The notes below the pieces were generated by a model. It was not told where the DNA came from. It searched no databases and was given only the letters and a program-made list of their open reading frames with translations. From Dromaius novaehollandiae (lineage: Eukaryota > Chordata > Aves > Casuariiformes > Dromaiidae): 64,000 nt of DNA. Position 1 is the stretch's first letter. Each line of letters begins with the position of its first letter. A program made the position numbers and the translations under genes. Of the stretch, positions 37,148 through 50,715 are shown in pieces. The stretch covers positions 35,963,981 through 36,027,980 of the forward strand of contig NC_088098.1 in the NCBI RefSeq assembly GCF_036370855.1, in the 5' to 3' direction.

Positions 37148-40100
37148 AAAAAAATACAGTGATCTTCTGGTTTGTATGTTTCATTTCCACCAAGATGTAT
37201 GTCACCATACATTTTTTTGTTTTGTTCTTTACATTGCTTAATATTCATAAACTGATTTAACAATCTCAGTCATATAATAAATAACAGCAGTACTGAAAGG
37301 AACTGCTCCCCATATCACTGTGTTTTACCAGATAACTTGGATTTGCTTGTGTGCCTGCATCCCTTGAATGGCACCTATACTTCTTATTTCTATGTGTACC
37401 TATAGTCATAACTGTGAAACTGTATTGGCATATTTTAAAAAAGTGTTACACATCTAGTTTAGAAGGGATTTGAAGGTTCATTGTGAACATTTTGTGTACA
37501 GTGAAATTCAGTTTGTATTGTATTTACTTACATTTATAGAGATGGATTAAATGGGAGTAAATTATTAAATGTGTTCTATAAAACTCTCTCTCTCCAAAAA
37601 AAATCAGATGTACCATAGCAGGTATTTACACTTCTGTTTGTACACTTTATTATTTAAAATTACATTGTTACAAGATTGTTGTGTGCCTTCATTTGAGTAA
37701 AGCTTTCATATACATTGATAATACATTTTTCAGAATTACTATAAACTGAATGTTTCCTTGAAACATCTTGCCTTTACTAGTAGAAAGACTTATCAGTGTT
37801 TTAAAAAAAAGACAAATGTCCAGCCTGTAGGAGTAAAAAAAAATGATAGAATCATATTTAGAAGCATTAATAGTAAAGTGAATGTGTACAAACAGAATAG
37901 TAATATAACTTCATCAGAATGAGCCCTGACTTTTTTTAGACAGCTTTTTTTTTTTTAGTTTAACTGATATTTTAATGATGTGTTTTAGCTGATACCTTGT
38001 CCCAATCTTAATTTGTCTGAATTTCTATAACTGCTGAATGTTAAGCTTTTCATTTTATGTTTTCGTTATTGGGTCAATTGATTATTTTCTATTTAAAATG
38101 GATTTGGACTGAATTGCAAAGAAAAACTGCACTAACATTGTAACAGCTGATATGTATGTAGACTTTGTATTCCGTATTTCATGGCTTTTCTCTGATTTTT
38201 GTGCTCTCAAACCACTGTAAGCAAAATCATGTAAAGTCAAATGTACTCTGAGGCTCACATTCTTCTTCAAAATGTGCTTTCATCTATTCCTGAAATAGTT
38301 TTGAGCTTTGGAGTGTTTTAAGAACTAACACGGTGGCATTTTTTGGTGTCAGGAGGGGAAATGGTACTTGATAGTATTAATAGCATTTGTTATATTTTTG
38401 TCTGTATAAATAGGAACTGGCCTGTTAGAGTGTATTAGCAACCACATAATCAGTAAGCAAAATATGAAAATAAACTAGCCTTTTAAGACACCTTGTAAAT
38501 TAATAGAAAAATGCCTGTTTTGTAATTGTTTTAATAACAAGCTTCTGGTTAATAGCTGAATTTTAGGTGAATCATGGTAGCGTTGTTCAAGAACGAGGAG
38601 TAGATAGCTGCCTGGGACTATTTCATTATTATTAAGCTATTATGAACATTATTTACCCAATCTCTCTTTTTTTAAAAATGTGCGTTATTGAGGAAGCATT
38701 TCTGTGGGGCTGAAAAAAAAGACCACTTTTACAGAATGTAGAGTATTATTTTTATTTTTTCCCCAAACTCTTAGCAGAATGTTTGACACTTTTTTACTGC
38801 ATCTAGCACTCATCAGATGAAAAATGCTCTGTGCATCTGACTCAGTATTTGAAACCCACTGTAGAGGAGTGAAAAGACAAGAAGTGCCACTGTTTCATGT
38901 GCTTCTTAAAGTATTTTATGGCTACTTTAGTGCTTCATAGAAGCATGTTTCCTTCTTACAGATGTTTAGTGACATCCCTCATTTTCTTGAGGGGAGATAG
39001 GGTGGTTCCAGAGCCAAATGAACCAAAAGAGCTTATGCTATTGTTTATTTTCAAATTTGTAGCTACTTAACTTACTACGTTTTTTCCATGAACACGTTGC
39101 TGTAATTTCATTGTCTTCTGAGGTGTTTTAAGACACGTTTGTATTTTTATATTCCCCACATCCTGTGCCTTTTTCCCTTTTGTTTGTGAAGTTGGCAGTT
39201 CTGACAAATTTGAGCACCATAAAAGTTCCCCAAGAAACTAGTCTTCAAGGCTGTATAATATTTGAAACAAGTTACTAGCACGCGTAAATGCTGGATTGAT
39301 AGCGTTCTTCAAAGAATGAACAAATTCATTTTTCCCCCCTTTTGCTCATTGTGGTTTGAGAACTAAGATTTCTTATTTAAAAAAAGGAAAAAAAAAAAAA
39401 AAAAAGAAATGAGAGCTCTTCATTTTGTTTTCCTGTGGCAGCCTGATCTACCTTTTTGTGTCTTTCTCATATATTAATGTTAAAGATACTTACCTACCTC
39501 ACAGCTTTTTAATTTGTGAACTAAAATCTAGGTTTTTTTCTGAACACACCTGTGTGTTCATCAGTTACTTCCGGTGAATAGACAAGCTGGGATAATAGAT
39601 GATGACATATTATGAATGAAACTATAGTTTGGGAATATACTTTTCTTTTTCCCTGTATGAATTTTTGTGGTGTAGGAAATTGTTCTGTTCAAAATTATAC
39701 ACTATAAGATTGAGCAAAGATATCAGGTAAGTACAGTGGTAATAGGAAAAGAGGGAATAAACGGAAAGTGCTAATGATGAAAGAATAGCGGTTTGTAAAT
39801 GAACAGAAACTGATAATGTATCCTAACTTACATGTAGAAAGACAAATACAGAGTCAAGCTTGAAACTGCTTCCTTCTCACTGTGTTGTAGCTAAACCATC
39901 ATGTTGTTTGGAAGTCTGTGATATTCTAGAACTTAGGCTGGGTTAAAACAAACTTTGGCCATGAAGATGTAGGGTGTGAGGCTTTTCTTTTTTTTGGTGT
40001 GGCATTTTTGCTTTGCATAAACTTTTTTTATTTATAGAATAAAAAGAATTACGTAAGTCATTCTTAGGAGCAATTAGGATATAATGACAAATGTGTCATT

Positions 40101-42969
40101 CATCTTGCTCAAATGTGAACACATTGGGAGACTGAAATTCAATTCCTGAAAATATCAGATTATTTATATTACACCAGATTATATTACACCATCTTACCTA
40201 AACTTAAAGGGCATGTGCACAATACAGCTTTAAATTACTGTAGAATTTTCAGACTTTACAAGCTGTTTAAAGCTTTCATATGCATATTTGGATGATCAGA
40301 ATTAAAGGAAAGAAGAGTTGCTACTGCAAGATGCTTTAAATATCTATCTATCTGTGGGGTTTTTATTCTAAGATTCTGTCTTCAAGTGTGAAAACTGGTG
40401 CTCAAGTTGCATCTTGCTAAAATATAAAAATGTTTGTTCACTTAAGTTAAAGTTCTGGGATTTCATTTATAAAATATTCTGGCATAAAATACTAAATTTT
40501 AAACCACGGAAGAACTATTTAACAAATAAGTCTGAAATCTGGATTTTATTAGAAATGCTAAGAAACTGTTTGCTGTATGTTGTTAAATTGTACAAATTTA
40601 ATCTATGCTTGGGACAGATAGCTCAAGTTAACTTTAGGCAGACAGAAAAGAGTATTGCCAAGAAGCATTAACTAGAGCTTTAATGTTATTTTTCTTCCCT
40701 CTTTTTTTTTTAAAAAAAAAGTTGTTTCTTGCTTCAATATTCTACTTCCTTGTAGAATACTGAAGAGTGCTGAATATGAAGGTATAATCCATACGGTTTA
40801 ATTTCTTCCTTTTGGAACTACCTTAGTTTTCTAATTTTGCCAAACTACAGTGGCAGAATACTTGGAACCAAAATTTATACCACTTTGGGGGATTTTAATG
40901 GGTAACATTTTTATAAAATGAAGGTTCAGTGTGATGCTGACCATCTTAAAATCCCTATATTGAAAAGCATTGATCCTCAGTACAGTTTATCATGCATTCT
41001 TTAAAGTTCCTGTAGTTCCATAATTCCCTTACAAATCTAGCAAATTTTTCCCAGGAACTGAAGCTTTCTTATGCTAGTATTATAAATCATATATACGGTG
41101 CTCTGGATCTGTTAACTGTCGCCATAGAAATGATAAAGATCCATAATTCTTGCCACAGCAATTGTACTATGAGAGCAGCAAATTCTGACATACAGTCTCA
41201 CAGCTGTCATATACTTATTTGCTCCACTGAAAAACTGAGACCCTCCCCTGTCTGTCCGTGCTGACTTAGCTTGCAGCTCTAAATACGTCCTTTTGTGAGG
41301 GTAGCACTTCCTCACTTTGCTACTGAAAAGTTAAGTTTTAAAAGCACTTTTGGAGATTTTGGTCTCTGGGGAAGGAATTTCCCCAAGAGCAGTTACTGGT
41401 CAATACATTCATCACTGGAGAGGAAAGTCTGTGAATGAGAGAAGAAATTCCAGTCACTGCTTCACATTTGGATTAATTTATGTTCACACTGTAGTATATA
41501 GGGCCTAAACTTCTTGGCTATAGCTATTTTAATGTTGTTAATAATGGTCATTTTGAGGAAAGGAAGAAGGTGTCAGTTATTCATACAAAAATCAGTTACT
41601 TTGTTTCTGAACTGTTTTGAATCACCATAATAGTAAAAGGATCTTTGACAGCTGTGTACTGGTGCATGTTCATGAAATTGCTCCTCTAAATGTCTGTTTT
41701 TCAAATGAACAGTTTAATGTGTTGGCTTTTTATACAATTTGATTTAAATTATTTTGAAATTATTGAATGTTGAAATTGTGAATTACTAATGAAATGAAGC
41801 TAATTAATTATGTTTTGTAATGGAATTCAACTGAAATCCTGTGTATGGAATTATACCATCCCAAGTATTTTGTGAACTGTTACAGTAATTATCTTTGAAT
41901 GGTGTGGTTCATAATTTGCTAAAATAGATGAGAGTAGGAAGTAGGGTTTGGGGATTTTTCTAGGGAAAGTAGGTGAGAAAACCTGCAAATCTATATTGTA
42001 TTATTTGAAAACTGGGTTCTTGTGACTAGAATTTGAGAGTGTACTTTTAGATGTGAAGCCCATACTGCTTGCCACTAGTCTGAAAATCTTTGAGTATTGA
42101 TATCAGATTCTGTGCACTTTCAAATGTTACTGAGCTGTAAGCCATCCACTTCATTTTATAATCAGTGCATTATTTAAATGTCAAGTAGATCAGTTTAAAA
42201 CTGCTGTAAGTGGGCAGGCAAACATGTAAAGGAAAAATCTAGTTGTGGCAAAATTATCTTACGTGCTTTCTCATTTACTCTTGCAGAATGCATACTTTAG
42301 GAAATGTCCTATATAAATGTTTCTATCAATCACAGAAACAGTAGCTATTTCTTACTTTATAGTTCAATACTTCAATTGTTAAGTTCATATTCTTTCAACT
42401 TTGTTGTACAACAACATTAATTTTATTTTTAACTATTGTATTATAAAACAATTTCTCGCACAAACAAGTAGCTACTGCTTCCAGGTATTTTGTGTTAGAT
42501 TACGTTATGGTGAAGTAGATGCACGACTTGTGTATGTATAGATAAGCCAACATTTTTCTGTGTATTATGGGGACTAGCAAAATCTACATCACAAATTTTG
42601 ACACATTACAGCTGAAGGAAGAGGAACGGCGTGCAAGACAAGAAACGTTCTTCAAGGAAAGATGCTTGTCCAGCAGTTTGCTTCATGTGATTGAACTGAG
42701 CCTGTAAGGATTCATGGATAAAATGAACAGGAATAGATCTGAATAAAGCAAATCTGCGTACATGGTAACCAGTAGCTCTTTTACTTTTTTATGTTGCTTA
42801 ACTGTTTTATTTGAGGGAAACCTGTGTGATTTAAACCTTATAGCTTTTGCAACTTTATTACTGGTTATATACATTTGGCAATTATAATGTGCAAGCAATT
42901 GGAAAAAGTCAAGTAAATGCTTGTTTTTATAGTAGTTTGTTCTTGTTAAAATGTTCATATGATAATGTC

Positions 42970-43016
42970 TGTACACAGCACCACTTTGATTACAGTAGAT
43001 GTAGTGTTGTAATAAA
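42970..43016 (+). terminator. CPSF6: Proximal poly(A) signal with three upstream UGUA
   Basis: AATAAA at 43011-43016 is preceded by TGTA at 42970, 43000 and 43008. This is the arrangement preferred by cleavage factor Im, and G/U-rich sequence follows (about 43022-43035). An earlier AATAAA lies at 42742. Either would give a 3'UTR of a few hundred bases. Confidence 0.5.
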
Positions 43017-44716
43017 CTGTTTAATGGGGCTGATGTGTAAAGCTGTTCAAGTTATTTGATGTTTACACCTCAGGGAAAGTCTTGTGTTCAGCAATATTTA
43101 AAGATAATGTTACAATGAAAACATTGATGCTGTCTTTAAAAACATCGCAATAGTTCTTGCATATGCCTCAATCTAGTCTTGCATTCAGTGAGTTAAACAT
43201 ACCAATGTTGCTCTCAGACATTCAATTTTGATACAAAAATAGGTGGTTACATAAAGTCTTTAATGCGATTTTGCTTTCTAGCAGTTTTTACCTAGGTGGC
43301 TTGTGAATTTGCTGAATGACATATAAAACTGTAAAAACTGCAGTTCTTTGCTGTAAATTGTCTGTTTAGGCGAGAGGTGGTCCTGGGTTCATGATTTTAA
43401 CAAACTGAAAGTTGTATCTCTTGTACAATTTTGATCTTGATTGACACTACAGTTTATATTAACTTGAACTGTTTATATTGAGGGGTGGGAAGGTTAACTT
43501 AAAAACAAAAAACAAAAAAAACCCAAACTGCGGTTGTTTACAGTTTTATAGTAATAGTGCTTGTGGGGGGGTTGTTTGTGTTTTTCCCCTCCCTCTTCCC
43601 CCTCCTCCCCAAGGCCCTAGACAGTCTGTACATAATTGTATATTAGAAACGTGACAGAAGAAACCAGTTGTTTCCATTTTTTTCAGAGTAATGGGTTTGG
43701 TATTTTCTTAACACTCTAGGGTTTATTCACACATATGTTTAAGAGAGAAGGTACATTTGTATGTCCTTGTTCAGTGATGGGCAATATTTAAATGTTATAG
43801 CAAAAAGTGGCACTAATTAAATCGGTCAAATGAGGTTTTGTAAATTTACCTAAAAACAAGTTGTTGGAGCTTAGAGTGGAAGTTAAGTTCAAATTACAAG
43901 AATTTATTTTAAATTCCATTAAGTGTGAAATACACGTGAGTAGAATATTCGCATAGTTTGCGAAAACTTGGTTTCTGGCAGCCTTGCACAAAGGCTCATT
44001 CTTAAAGTGTGCTGTAAATCATTATGTAACAGATTTATTCTCAGAGTTTTCACTTATTCACATAGCTGTGCTTTATGTTTTGAGTTAAGTTTCAAGACCT
44101 CAGATGGCTTTAAGAGGCAACTCTAGGGCAGCTCTTGATTTCTTTTCTTACTGACTTAGGAGATTTTACAGTTGGCCTAAAATATGTTACCCCATTCAGA
44201 AAAGCACTTAAATCCATTTGGTTTTCCAAAGCATTTAGAGCATATGCTTAAATGCTGTAGAGTTTAAGGAAAGTAAACATATGCCTTAAATATTTTACTT
44301 GCATAAGCAAATGTTTTTATGCTTTACTGAGTTGGGACCAGTAGCCTGTGCAACTGCAAAAGTTTTGCCTAAGTCTAAAATGCTCTAATATTTTTGTCAC
44401 CTATCATTCAGCCAGGTTTCCTGCAGACAGGCTGATACTATGGGACTTGGCTACAAGCTTCAGACCCCCCCCTCAACACACACACTTTTTTTTTTTTTCC
44501 TTAAATTGCGTACCTCAGGTTCTCATGCATGGGATCACTGGTGTTTATTGAACTGTTTGCTACTGAGAAAATATTTGAAATGTTTGTTTAATCCTGTTTA
44601 AAAGATGAAAACTGCCTTTTAAATTTTTGTAAACTGAAAGTTGTATCAAAGAAGTCATGACTAATTTCCTGCTTTTTGTGAATAGGTGTTGGTTACAAAC
44701 AGTACTGTTGTGTTTG

Positions 44717-44739
44717 TTTTTTTTTTTTTTTTTTTTTTT
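44717..44739 (+). repeat. T23 homopolymer
   Basis: An uninterrupted T run lies inside the CPSF6 3'UTR exon. It would be a U-tract in the message. Confidence 0.85.
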
Positions 44740-45610
44740 ACTTAAAAACATTGTTCACTGCTGCGTGTAATAAGTTTAAGGGAAGAAAAAACCTGCCTAT
44801 AACTGTTACATGGGGAATAGCTAATACTGAAGGGGCAGCAGGTAAGTATTACTCCACTGCATAGACAAATCTTAAAATAAAAAAAAAAATTTAAACATTT
44901 TATGCAGGAACTGATATTTTACTAAACACTGAAATAGATTTAAGGAGACTGTTGCTCTTTTACGTAGGGTGTAATTTCTCATTCATGTACAGATTTCCAT
45001 TGCTGGCAATGGAAATAGTAGGGAGAATACAACATAAATTAAACTGAGAGATCGGTGTGGCTTGAGAGGTGAGGTCCCAGTACGAAGCCCCTTTTTTCTG
45101 CCTGTTCTCTGAAGATTTAGTTTGAACTGATAGATGTATTGTCTGGTGATTTAAATAATACTCTTTATTGTGAGTTTCATTTGTTAATTTTCTTTTTTAA
45201 AGAAACAAAAAAAATGTACAGAAAAAATCCAAAGACCTGATAGACACCAAAAAGGAATATGTCTAATACACGTGATGTGTAACTGGATCCGTAATAGAAT
45301 TTTTACCAGGTTTTGGTTTATTAAACGTTGCTGACAATTTCCTGTGCACTCTCAGGAAATAGCAGTTTGATAATTTACTGACTGGTGATGATGCCTTGAT
45401 GGCTCCTGTTGTGTTCTTTTATATCCAATTGTATTTCATCTCCTTCTGCTGATGAAAGGACAAAGCAGTCTATGAGGAAAAACTTGATTTTTCTTTTAAA
45501 TATTGATTTTATTTTTTTATTTCTTCGCCTTTACAAGTAATGTTGAAAATAGTATTATAAGGCTGTGTCCTTTATCTTTTCTTGAAAGACAAAACCAAGC
45601 AGTAGTGATT

Positions 45611-45623
45611 GGGGGGGGGGGGG
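45611..45623 (+). repeat. G13 homopolymer
   Basis: A run of thirteen G within the U-rich 3'UTR of CPSF6. It is unusual in composition and may be unstable in length. Confidence 0.85.
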
Positions 45624-48035
45624 TGCTTGAGCAAAAAAAATTGATTTACAGTAGGGTTTTTTTTTCCTTTTTTTAAAGAAAAGCTAGGGTTGCTTTAAAA
45701 AAAGAACAAAAGTATTGTTTTCAAAAAAGTAAAGTTTCTTCTGGAATAAATATTTTGACAGGTCAAAAACAGTTCTTCAAAAGAAGAACAAAAAATTTTG
45801 GAAGATGTGCATTCCCCCACCCCATTCCTTTCTGCTTTCTGTGCCAATAATTTAAGTTCTGATTGCATTATGAAAAATATGTTTGTCAGAACTTCTTCAA
45901 ATTTATTTACAATATGACTTAAGAATTTGGATAGCTGTTGCATTTTCTGTGTTAACAAGATACCTTATTAAATTAAGGTGTTAGTTTTGTTTTTTGGTTT
46001 TTTTTTTTTTTTAGGAGTGGATGTTCTCTATTTTTGTTTCTTTTAGACTGGTGAGGCTTAGTTTTTCTATTGTATCTTTTTATCTGACTGTTTAGTTGCA
46101 TACCCAAATCCTTGTAAATGTTTTCCCTAGTTGTATGTGGATAATTGCAAATTTAAATGTTGTATATACTTGTCATATGTATTCCTAGAAAAAAAAATGA
46201 CACTCTTTACAGAAATACTTAATTCCTGAATTCCTTTTCTTATCTATTTGCTTTCTGTACAGATTGAACAGACTTTTTTCCTAACTTTATTTATAGGTTT
46301 TTTTTTTTATGTAGCGTCTTAAAGTTACCATTGGTTCCTGTGTAGACTGAGATACAGCCTTAAATTTCCTAGCTCAATGCTTAAGATACTGTTTGTCATG
46401 TAGATTCAAATATAAGACATGCATGTTTAAAACAGAAATCCAAGACACTAAATTCTTCTGCATTGAAATATTAACCCTATCGTATCTCATAGAAGGAAAG
46501 TGCAGATCAGTGTGCATATTCTTAAAGCAGATTGAATTCTGTCCAAAGCAAGTGTTTTGACTTTGAGAAGAAGCAACATGGATTTTTTTTAAGGATTTAA
46601 ATTGCTTTGGTAATTGATTACGTAGATCTTAAACAAAATGGTCAAAGCATGCTAATCAGTCATGATGTTTCTGCAGAAATTTTGTCTCTTGTAACTTTAC
46701 GCTATATTGCCTTGCAATTAATATTGCAGATAGGCTTGGGTTTGGGGTGTATGGTTTTGTTTTGTTTGCCTTTTTTTTAAATTAAGGTGATCTGACATAC
46801 TATGTACTTTCAGTTTAATCTTAGCTTTAGGGAATGAATTATTAAAGAGTAATTTGGAGCATAAAAGTTCTTTAATTTGATGTTCTTGTGGGATTTTTTC
46901 CATGTTGGACAAAATGTGGTAAAGAATCTCCTTCTATTTGGGTATTATGCACTTGTTAGTACTTTAATCCTTTCTAATTCCCCAGTTATTCCAGTAGATA
47001 TTAGGTTCTGGTGTGACGTATGTCTCTGCTTACATGTTTTAAAACTTCTTTTGAAATACACTAGTTCTATTGAAGGATCTTGAAAATAGTAAACTGTATA
47101 CATTTGATCCCAATGAAATGGAGCATTTCAGTTGTAAAAATTCCCATCCCGTCATACCATGTAATAAATGTGATTTTACATGATTCAGCACTAACATTTT
47201 TGAATATATTCAATTAATATACCTTGGTGGCCTGACCCTCTTGTATACTGTATTTTGTAATAGAAAATATTTTAAAGTGTGCATATTATTATTGGATTAT
47301 GAAACAGACATTTGTGTGATCTTCAAAAATAAGAAACTGAGGAATGTGCTTTTATAAATATAAGTGATTGCAAATTCACTTTCCTTACTAGTGCAGGTGT
47401 CCTTTTTAGAAAACAAACAAAAAAACCCCAAACAAACAAAAAATCAGGTGTTTTAGAAGTGAAATGCATTCCTATTTGGTAAAACTTAACATTTTTATGA
47501 AGATTACTAGCACTGCTGACTTTTTAAACATAAAGGCTGTGTTATCTTCCTGTACGTTCCACTTCCTGGTTCCCTTTTTGTGCAAAGAGGTATGAGTAAA
47601 CTATTCAAGAAATTGTTTGAAATTGGCATTGGGGCTGGTCTGCTTTGGAATGCAGAATTGCAATGCAAAATATAAAGAAATGGATGCTTGTCAGAATGTC
47701 CGACTCCAAAGGATTTTATATATAGTAAACAGTTTTCTGATACCAGCAGGCCAAAGAGTCTGTTGAATACTCGAGTCTCTGGAGACCCGTATTTCTCAAC
47801 AAGGTAAGATGGTATCCTAGCAAATGTGCATTTTAATGCATTTTCAGTGGAGGTACTTAGGCTATAAGTCTAGAGAGAGTTCCATTTTTTCCTTGATGTT
47901 ATACTTGAAATACTGCATTAACTTTTAGTTTTCGTGATTTTCTTTTTTTCAGCCTTTAGGAGACTGTTAAGCAATTTGCTGTCCAACTTTTTTGTTGGTC
48001 TTAAACTGCAATAGTAGTTTACGTTGTACTGAAGA

Positions 48036-48080
48036 AATAAAACCCATTTTTATAAATAAAGAATTTTGTCTGTCTTCATT
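48036..48080 (+). terminator. CPSF6: Distal CPSF6 poly(A) region
   Basis: Two AATAAA hexamers lie 19 bp apart (48036 and 48055), with TGTA at 48025 upstream and a T/GT-rich stretch (TTTTGTCTGTCTTCATTT, 48064-48081) downstream. The combination is that of a strong site, and the position gives the expected 3'UTR length. The exact cleavage base is a guess. Confidence 0.6.
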
Positions 48081-50715
48081 TCAGCTTGTCTGCTATCCTT
48101 GCAGTGGTCACTATGTCAGATTCTTCTCAAATATTCAGACATTAAAACTTAGAGTGTGAATGCAATTATGGCTAGATTCTGTGCTATAATTATTTCTAAA
48201 TCTAGAAATGAAATGATTTTTGTTTATACCAGCTGTTGTCCTTCTGATCTGGTCTCTAAAGCAGTAAAACACTTTTTGCAGAGTTTTGAGTTAGTGAGAA
48301 GTGCATACATTGTGGGGTTTTTTTTGTTTTGTTTTGGTTTTTTAGCCAACTGGGATATCTTTGTCTGTAATATTTTTTCTGTTGCATAGAGTGACCCACA
48401 TGTAGTATATCACTGTGAAGAAAAAGCAATAACAACAAGCTGTGTAAATTAATTGCAGTCTTTTAAAATCATATTTTGAGAATCAAACATTAGTGTAAAT
48501 GCCTCCTGAAGTACTTCAGAGCTGTGGGCTTGTTGAATAGCATGGGTTAAAACAGTGATAACAAAACTTTTTTTTTTTTAATCTGGCTTCCTTAGTTGAT
48601 CAAATCTGGCAAATGTTAGTCATTAGGAAGTGCATGTCTTTTTTAAACACAGCAGTGGGTTTTTGCTGCTTTTTGTCAAAAGATCAGCTATATGCCACGG
48701 TGAACTGTTGTCAGTTCATCTCATGCAGAGAGTTGGTCTGGTACCAGCAGAATAACCTGTAATGCTTTAAAACTAATCTTGACGCTGTGGTTTAACAGGA
48801 CAGATGTTTTACTCCTCTGCTGCTAAATCACTGTGTATGTGTAAAACACGTATGATGTTAAATGCAGAAGGCTATTATTAGCATTATGCTGTGCCATTTT
48901 AATGGTGAACTTACTCTTCATAATATTTGTTGTTGAAGTTGATTTACTGTGTAACAATATACATTATATCTGTTGTACTATATTAAACTATTGGTACCAT
49001 TTTGCAGTGTTTGCATCTCCAACTTAGGTCTGTGGCAAGCCTCCAGCATTCTGCAATGGTAGGATTATGTGAGAATTCTGATTTTCATTTGGAAAAAAAC
49101 CTTTTTTTCTAGTCCTTGTAGCTTCAGAAAGAAGTCTGATGTGCAACCAATTGGCTTGAAAACAGGAATAGTCAGGATTTTATTTAAATATGATTTTTGA
49201 ATGAATGAAGCTGGTCAATTCTGTAGGTCCATGAAGAGGAAACAAACACTCATTAGAAAATGAATCTGAATTTCTTTGCCTACTACTCTTAAATCTGTAA
49301 TAATTAAAATAATATTCAGTGACTCTAAGGGGCTCAAGCTTTAATTGTTTAAAGTAGCAAGCAACAAGATATGAAAAGTAACTTGGCCAAAGATTATTTT
49401 TTACTGCAGCAGGTATGCCGGACTTCACAGTTAACCTGGGTTCTTAACTAGATTAACCTGGATTTTAGCCCTGGTTTCATTATCAACGTGGGTGTTCTGA
49501 CATGGTTTGAACTGAGGTAGGTGGGGTTCTCAGCTGGGGCTCCAGGCTTTGCTCTGGGTTGAGAGCATGGGTGAAAATCACTGCTAATCTTTTTGTTTTG
49601 TTTTGTTTTTTTAATTTTAAACTACCTTGTTGCAATTTTCCTCTAGGTTAGGGTGTTCAGCAGTTCCCATTACTGAATGGGAGAGAATCATAGAGCATCC
49701 TATCCCCAAAAGCACAGGATGTTTATAGCCTGTGATAAACATAATGAGGATTCAGTAGTACATGGACAAATTTTTTGCGGAAGCATTCAAGCATAGATTA
49801 ATTAACCAGGATGCCAGATCCTCAAGATCTGTCCTGAATCAGTAGCAGGAGGAGGAGGAAGGTAAGCACTTTGAGTAAATTTTTTCCTTTTGCATACTGG
49901 GAAAATGTCACCTGTCAAGACAAGGAAATGATTTGATGAAACTTCCCAAGGAAGAGTGTTTCAACTTGGGCAAAAGAATAGTTTCATTAAAACCTCTTAC
50001 AAGAAAGAATTCTAAAATTGGAAGAGAATTTTTGTTTAAAACCACGGAGACTTCCCTTCCTCCTGCATGCCTGCTGTTCAGCTAGTCTGTCAGACTGAAG
50101 CTCACATTTCTGAAGGAGGTCCTGCAGCAGGGAGTTGAAACTCACAATCTCTTATTCCAAAACTTGTTCCGAACTCCAGCTGTCGGCTGTGCTGAGGTCA
50201 GCACAAATTGCAGAACTGGGTATTGCTGTTTGGGGGCAGGGGATGTTTTCCATCTTACAGAAACTTAAGGGGAAAAAACATTTTACTCTGTAATGACAAA
50301 TGCTGACTTGGAAAGTATATGTTAGGAGGACTTTTCTGCTCATCCCTACTTGCAAGAACCTTGCCTCCAGCCTCTTTCAGAGTCTTGTCTGCATTTGCTG
50401 CAGATTGAAAGGTCAGAGCCTCATCTGAGCTGAAGGGAGAGAATCCAGGCTTCAGCAGAAGATTATTTTCCTTGCTTCTTCCTCCCTCTACTGTCTAGCA
50501 ATGCAAAAAGTGGGGCAGATGCCTCCTGTTGGCTACCTCTTGCTGCAGGCAGGCCAACCTCAGAAGAAGGCTAACTCCTTCCCATCTATCCTATATTCCA
50601 GGAGGAAAACTGTTTAAAACAAAAAACAAACAAACAAAAAAAACAGTTTCTGAGCACAACCGTAACATTTGGGTAACACCACTGTGTGGCCCTGACAATA
50701 CTGACTGGCAGGTTT

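Larger units (their letters stand above)
34850..42611 (+). other. CPSF6: CPSF6 intron 9 (last intron), with internal poly(A) signals
   Basis: A 7.8 kb AT-rich intron between the end of the coding sequence and the 3'UTR exon, GTGAGC to ACATTACAG. Because the stop codon is only 5 nt before its donor, splicing of this intron does not expose the mRNA to nonsense-mediated decay. Inside are a possible microexon (34991-35008) and AATAAA hexamers at 34998 and 36683. There is also a (TA)n run at 37124-37147 and a mixed A-run near 39378-39405. The open frames on either strand are short and unrecognised. Readthrough of the exon 9 donor to one of these hexamers would give the same protein with a short 3'UTR. 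Confidence 0.75.
15462..48080 (+). other. CPSF6: CPSF6 gene, start codon to distal poly(A) region (nine coding exons plus a 3'UTR exon)
   Basis: The nine coding exons listed separately join in frame with GT-AG borders into a protein of 551 residues, the length of the canonical human CFIm68 isoform as I recall it. It is a subunit of nuclear cleavage factor Im: two NUDT21 (CFIm25) molecules read UGUA in pre-mRNA and two CPSF6 or CPSF7 subunits bind them and recruit the cleavage machinery through the C-terminal Arg-rich tail. Domain order: acidic N-terminus (1-75), atypical RRM (about 81-161) that docks on NUDT21, GAR motif (R202, R204, R206), Pro/Gly-rich low-complexity region (about 207-398) with the FG motif at F284, a conserved region (401-489), and an RS/RE/RD-rich tail (490-551). 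The tail is the import signal bound by transportin-3. The start of transcription and the 3' end are inferred, not seen. Confidence 0.95.
42612..48080 (+). other. CPSF6: CPSF6 terminal exon, 3'UTR
   Basis: ACATTACAG precedes 42612. The following purine-rich start (CTGAAGGAAGAGGAACGG) matches my memory of the sequence after the stop codon in mammalian CPSF6 mRNAs. The span of about 5.5 kb agrees with the roughly 5 kb human 3'UTR. It is U-rich with many homopolymers, including G13 at 45611-45623 and T23 at 44717-44739. AATAAA occurs at 42742, 43011, 47163, 48036 and 48055. Pumilio-type elements TGTACATA (43627) and TGTATATA (46161) are present. The exon start is moderately sure; the end is inferred from the last paired poly(A) signals. 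Confidence 0.7.

Noticed and set aside
39378-39405. A-rich run as the tail of a processed pseudogene or retrocopy
   Set aside because: The sequence upstream has no recognisable gene similarity and no target-site duplication was seen. It is better treated as an ordinary A-run.
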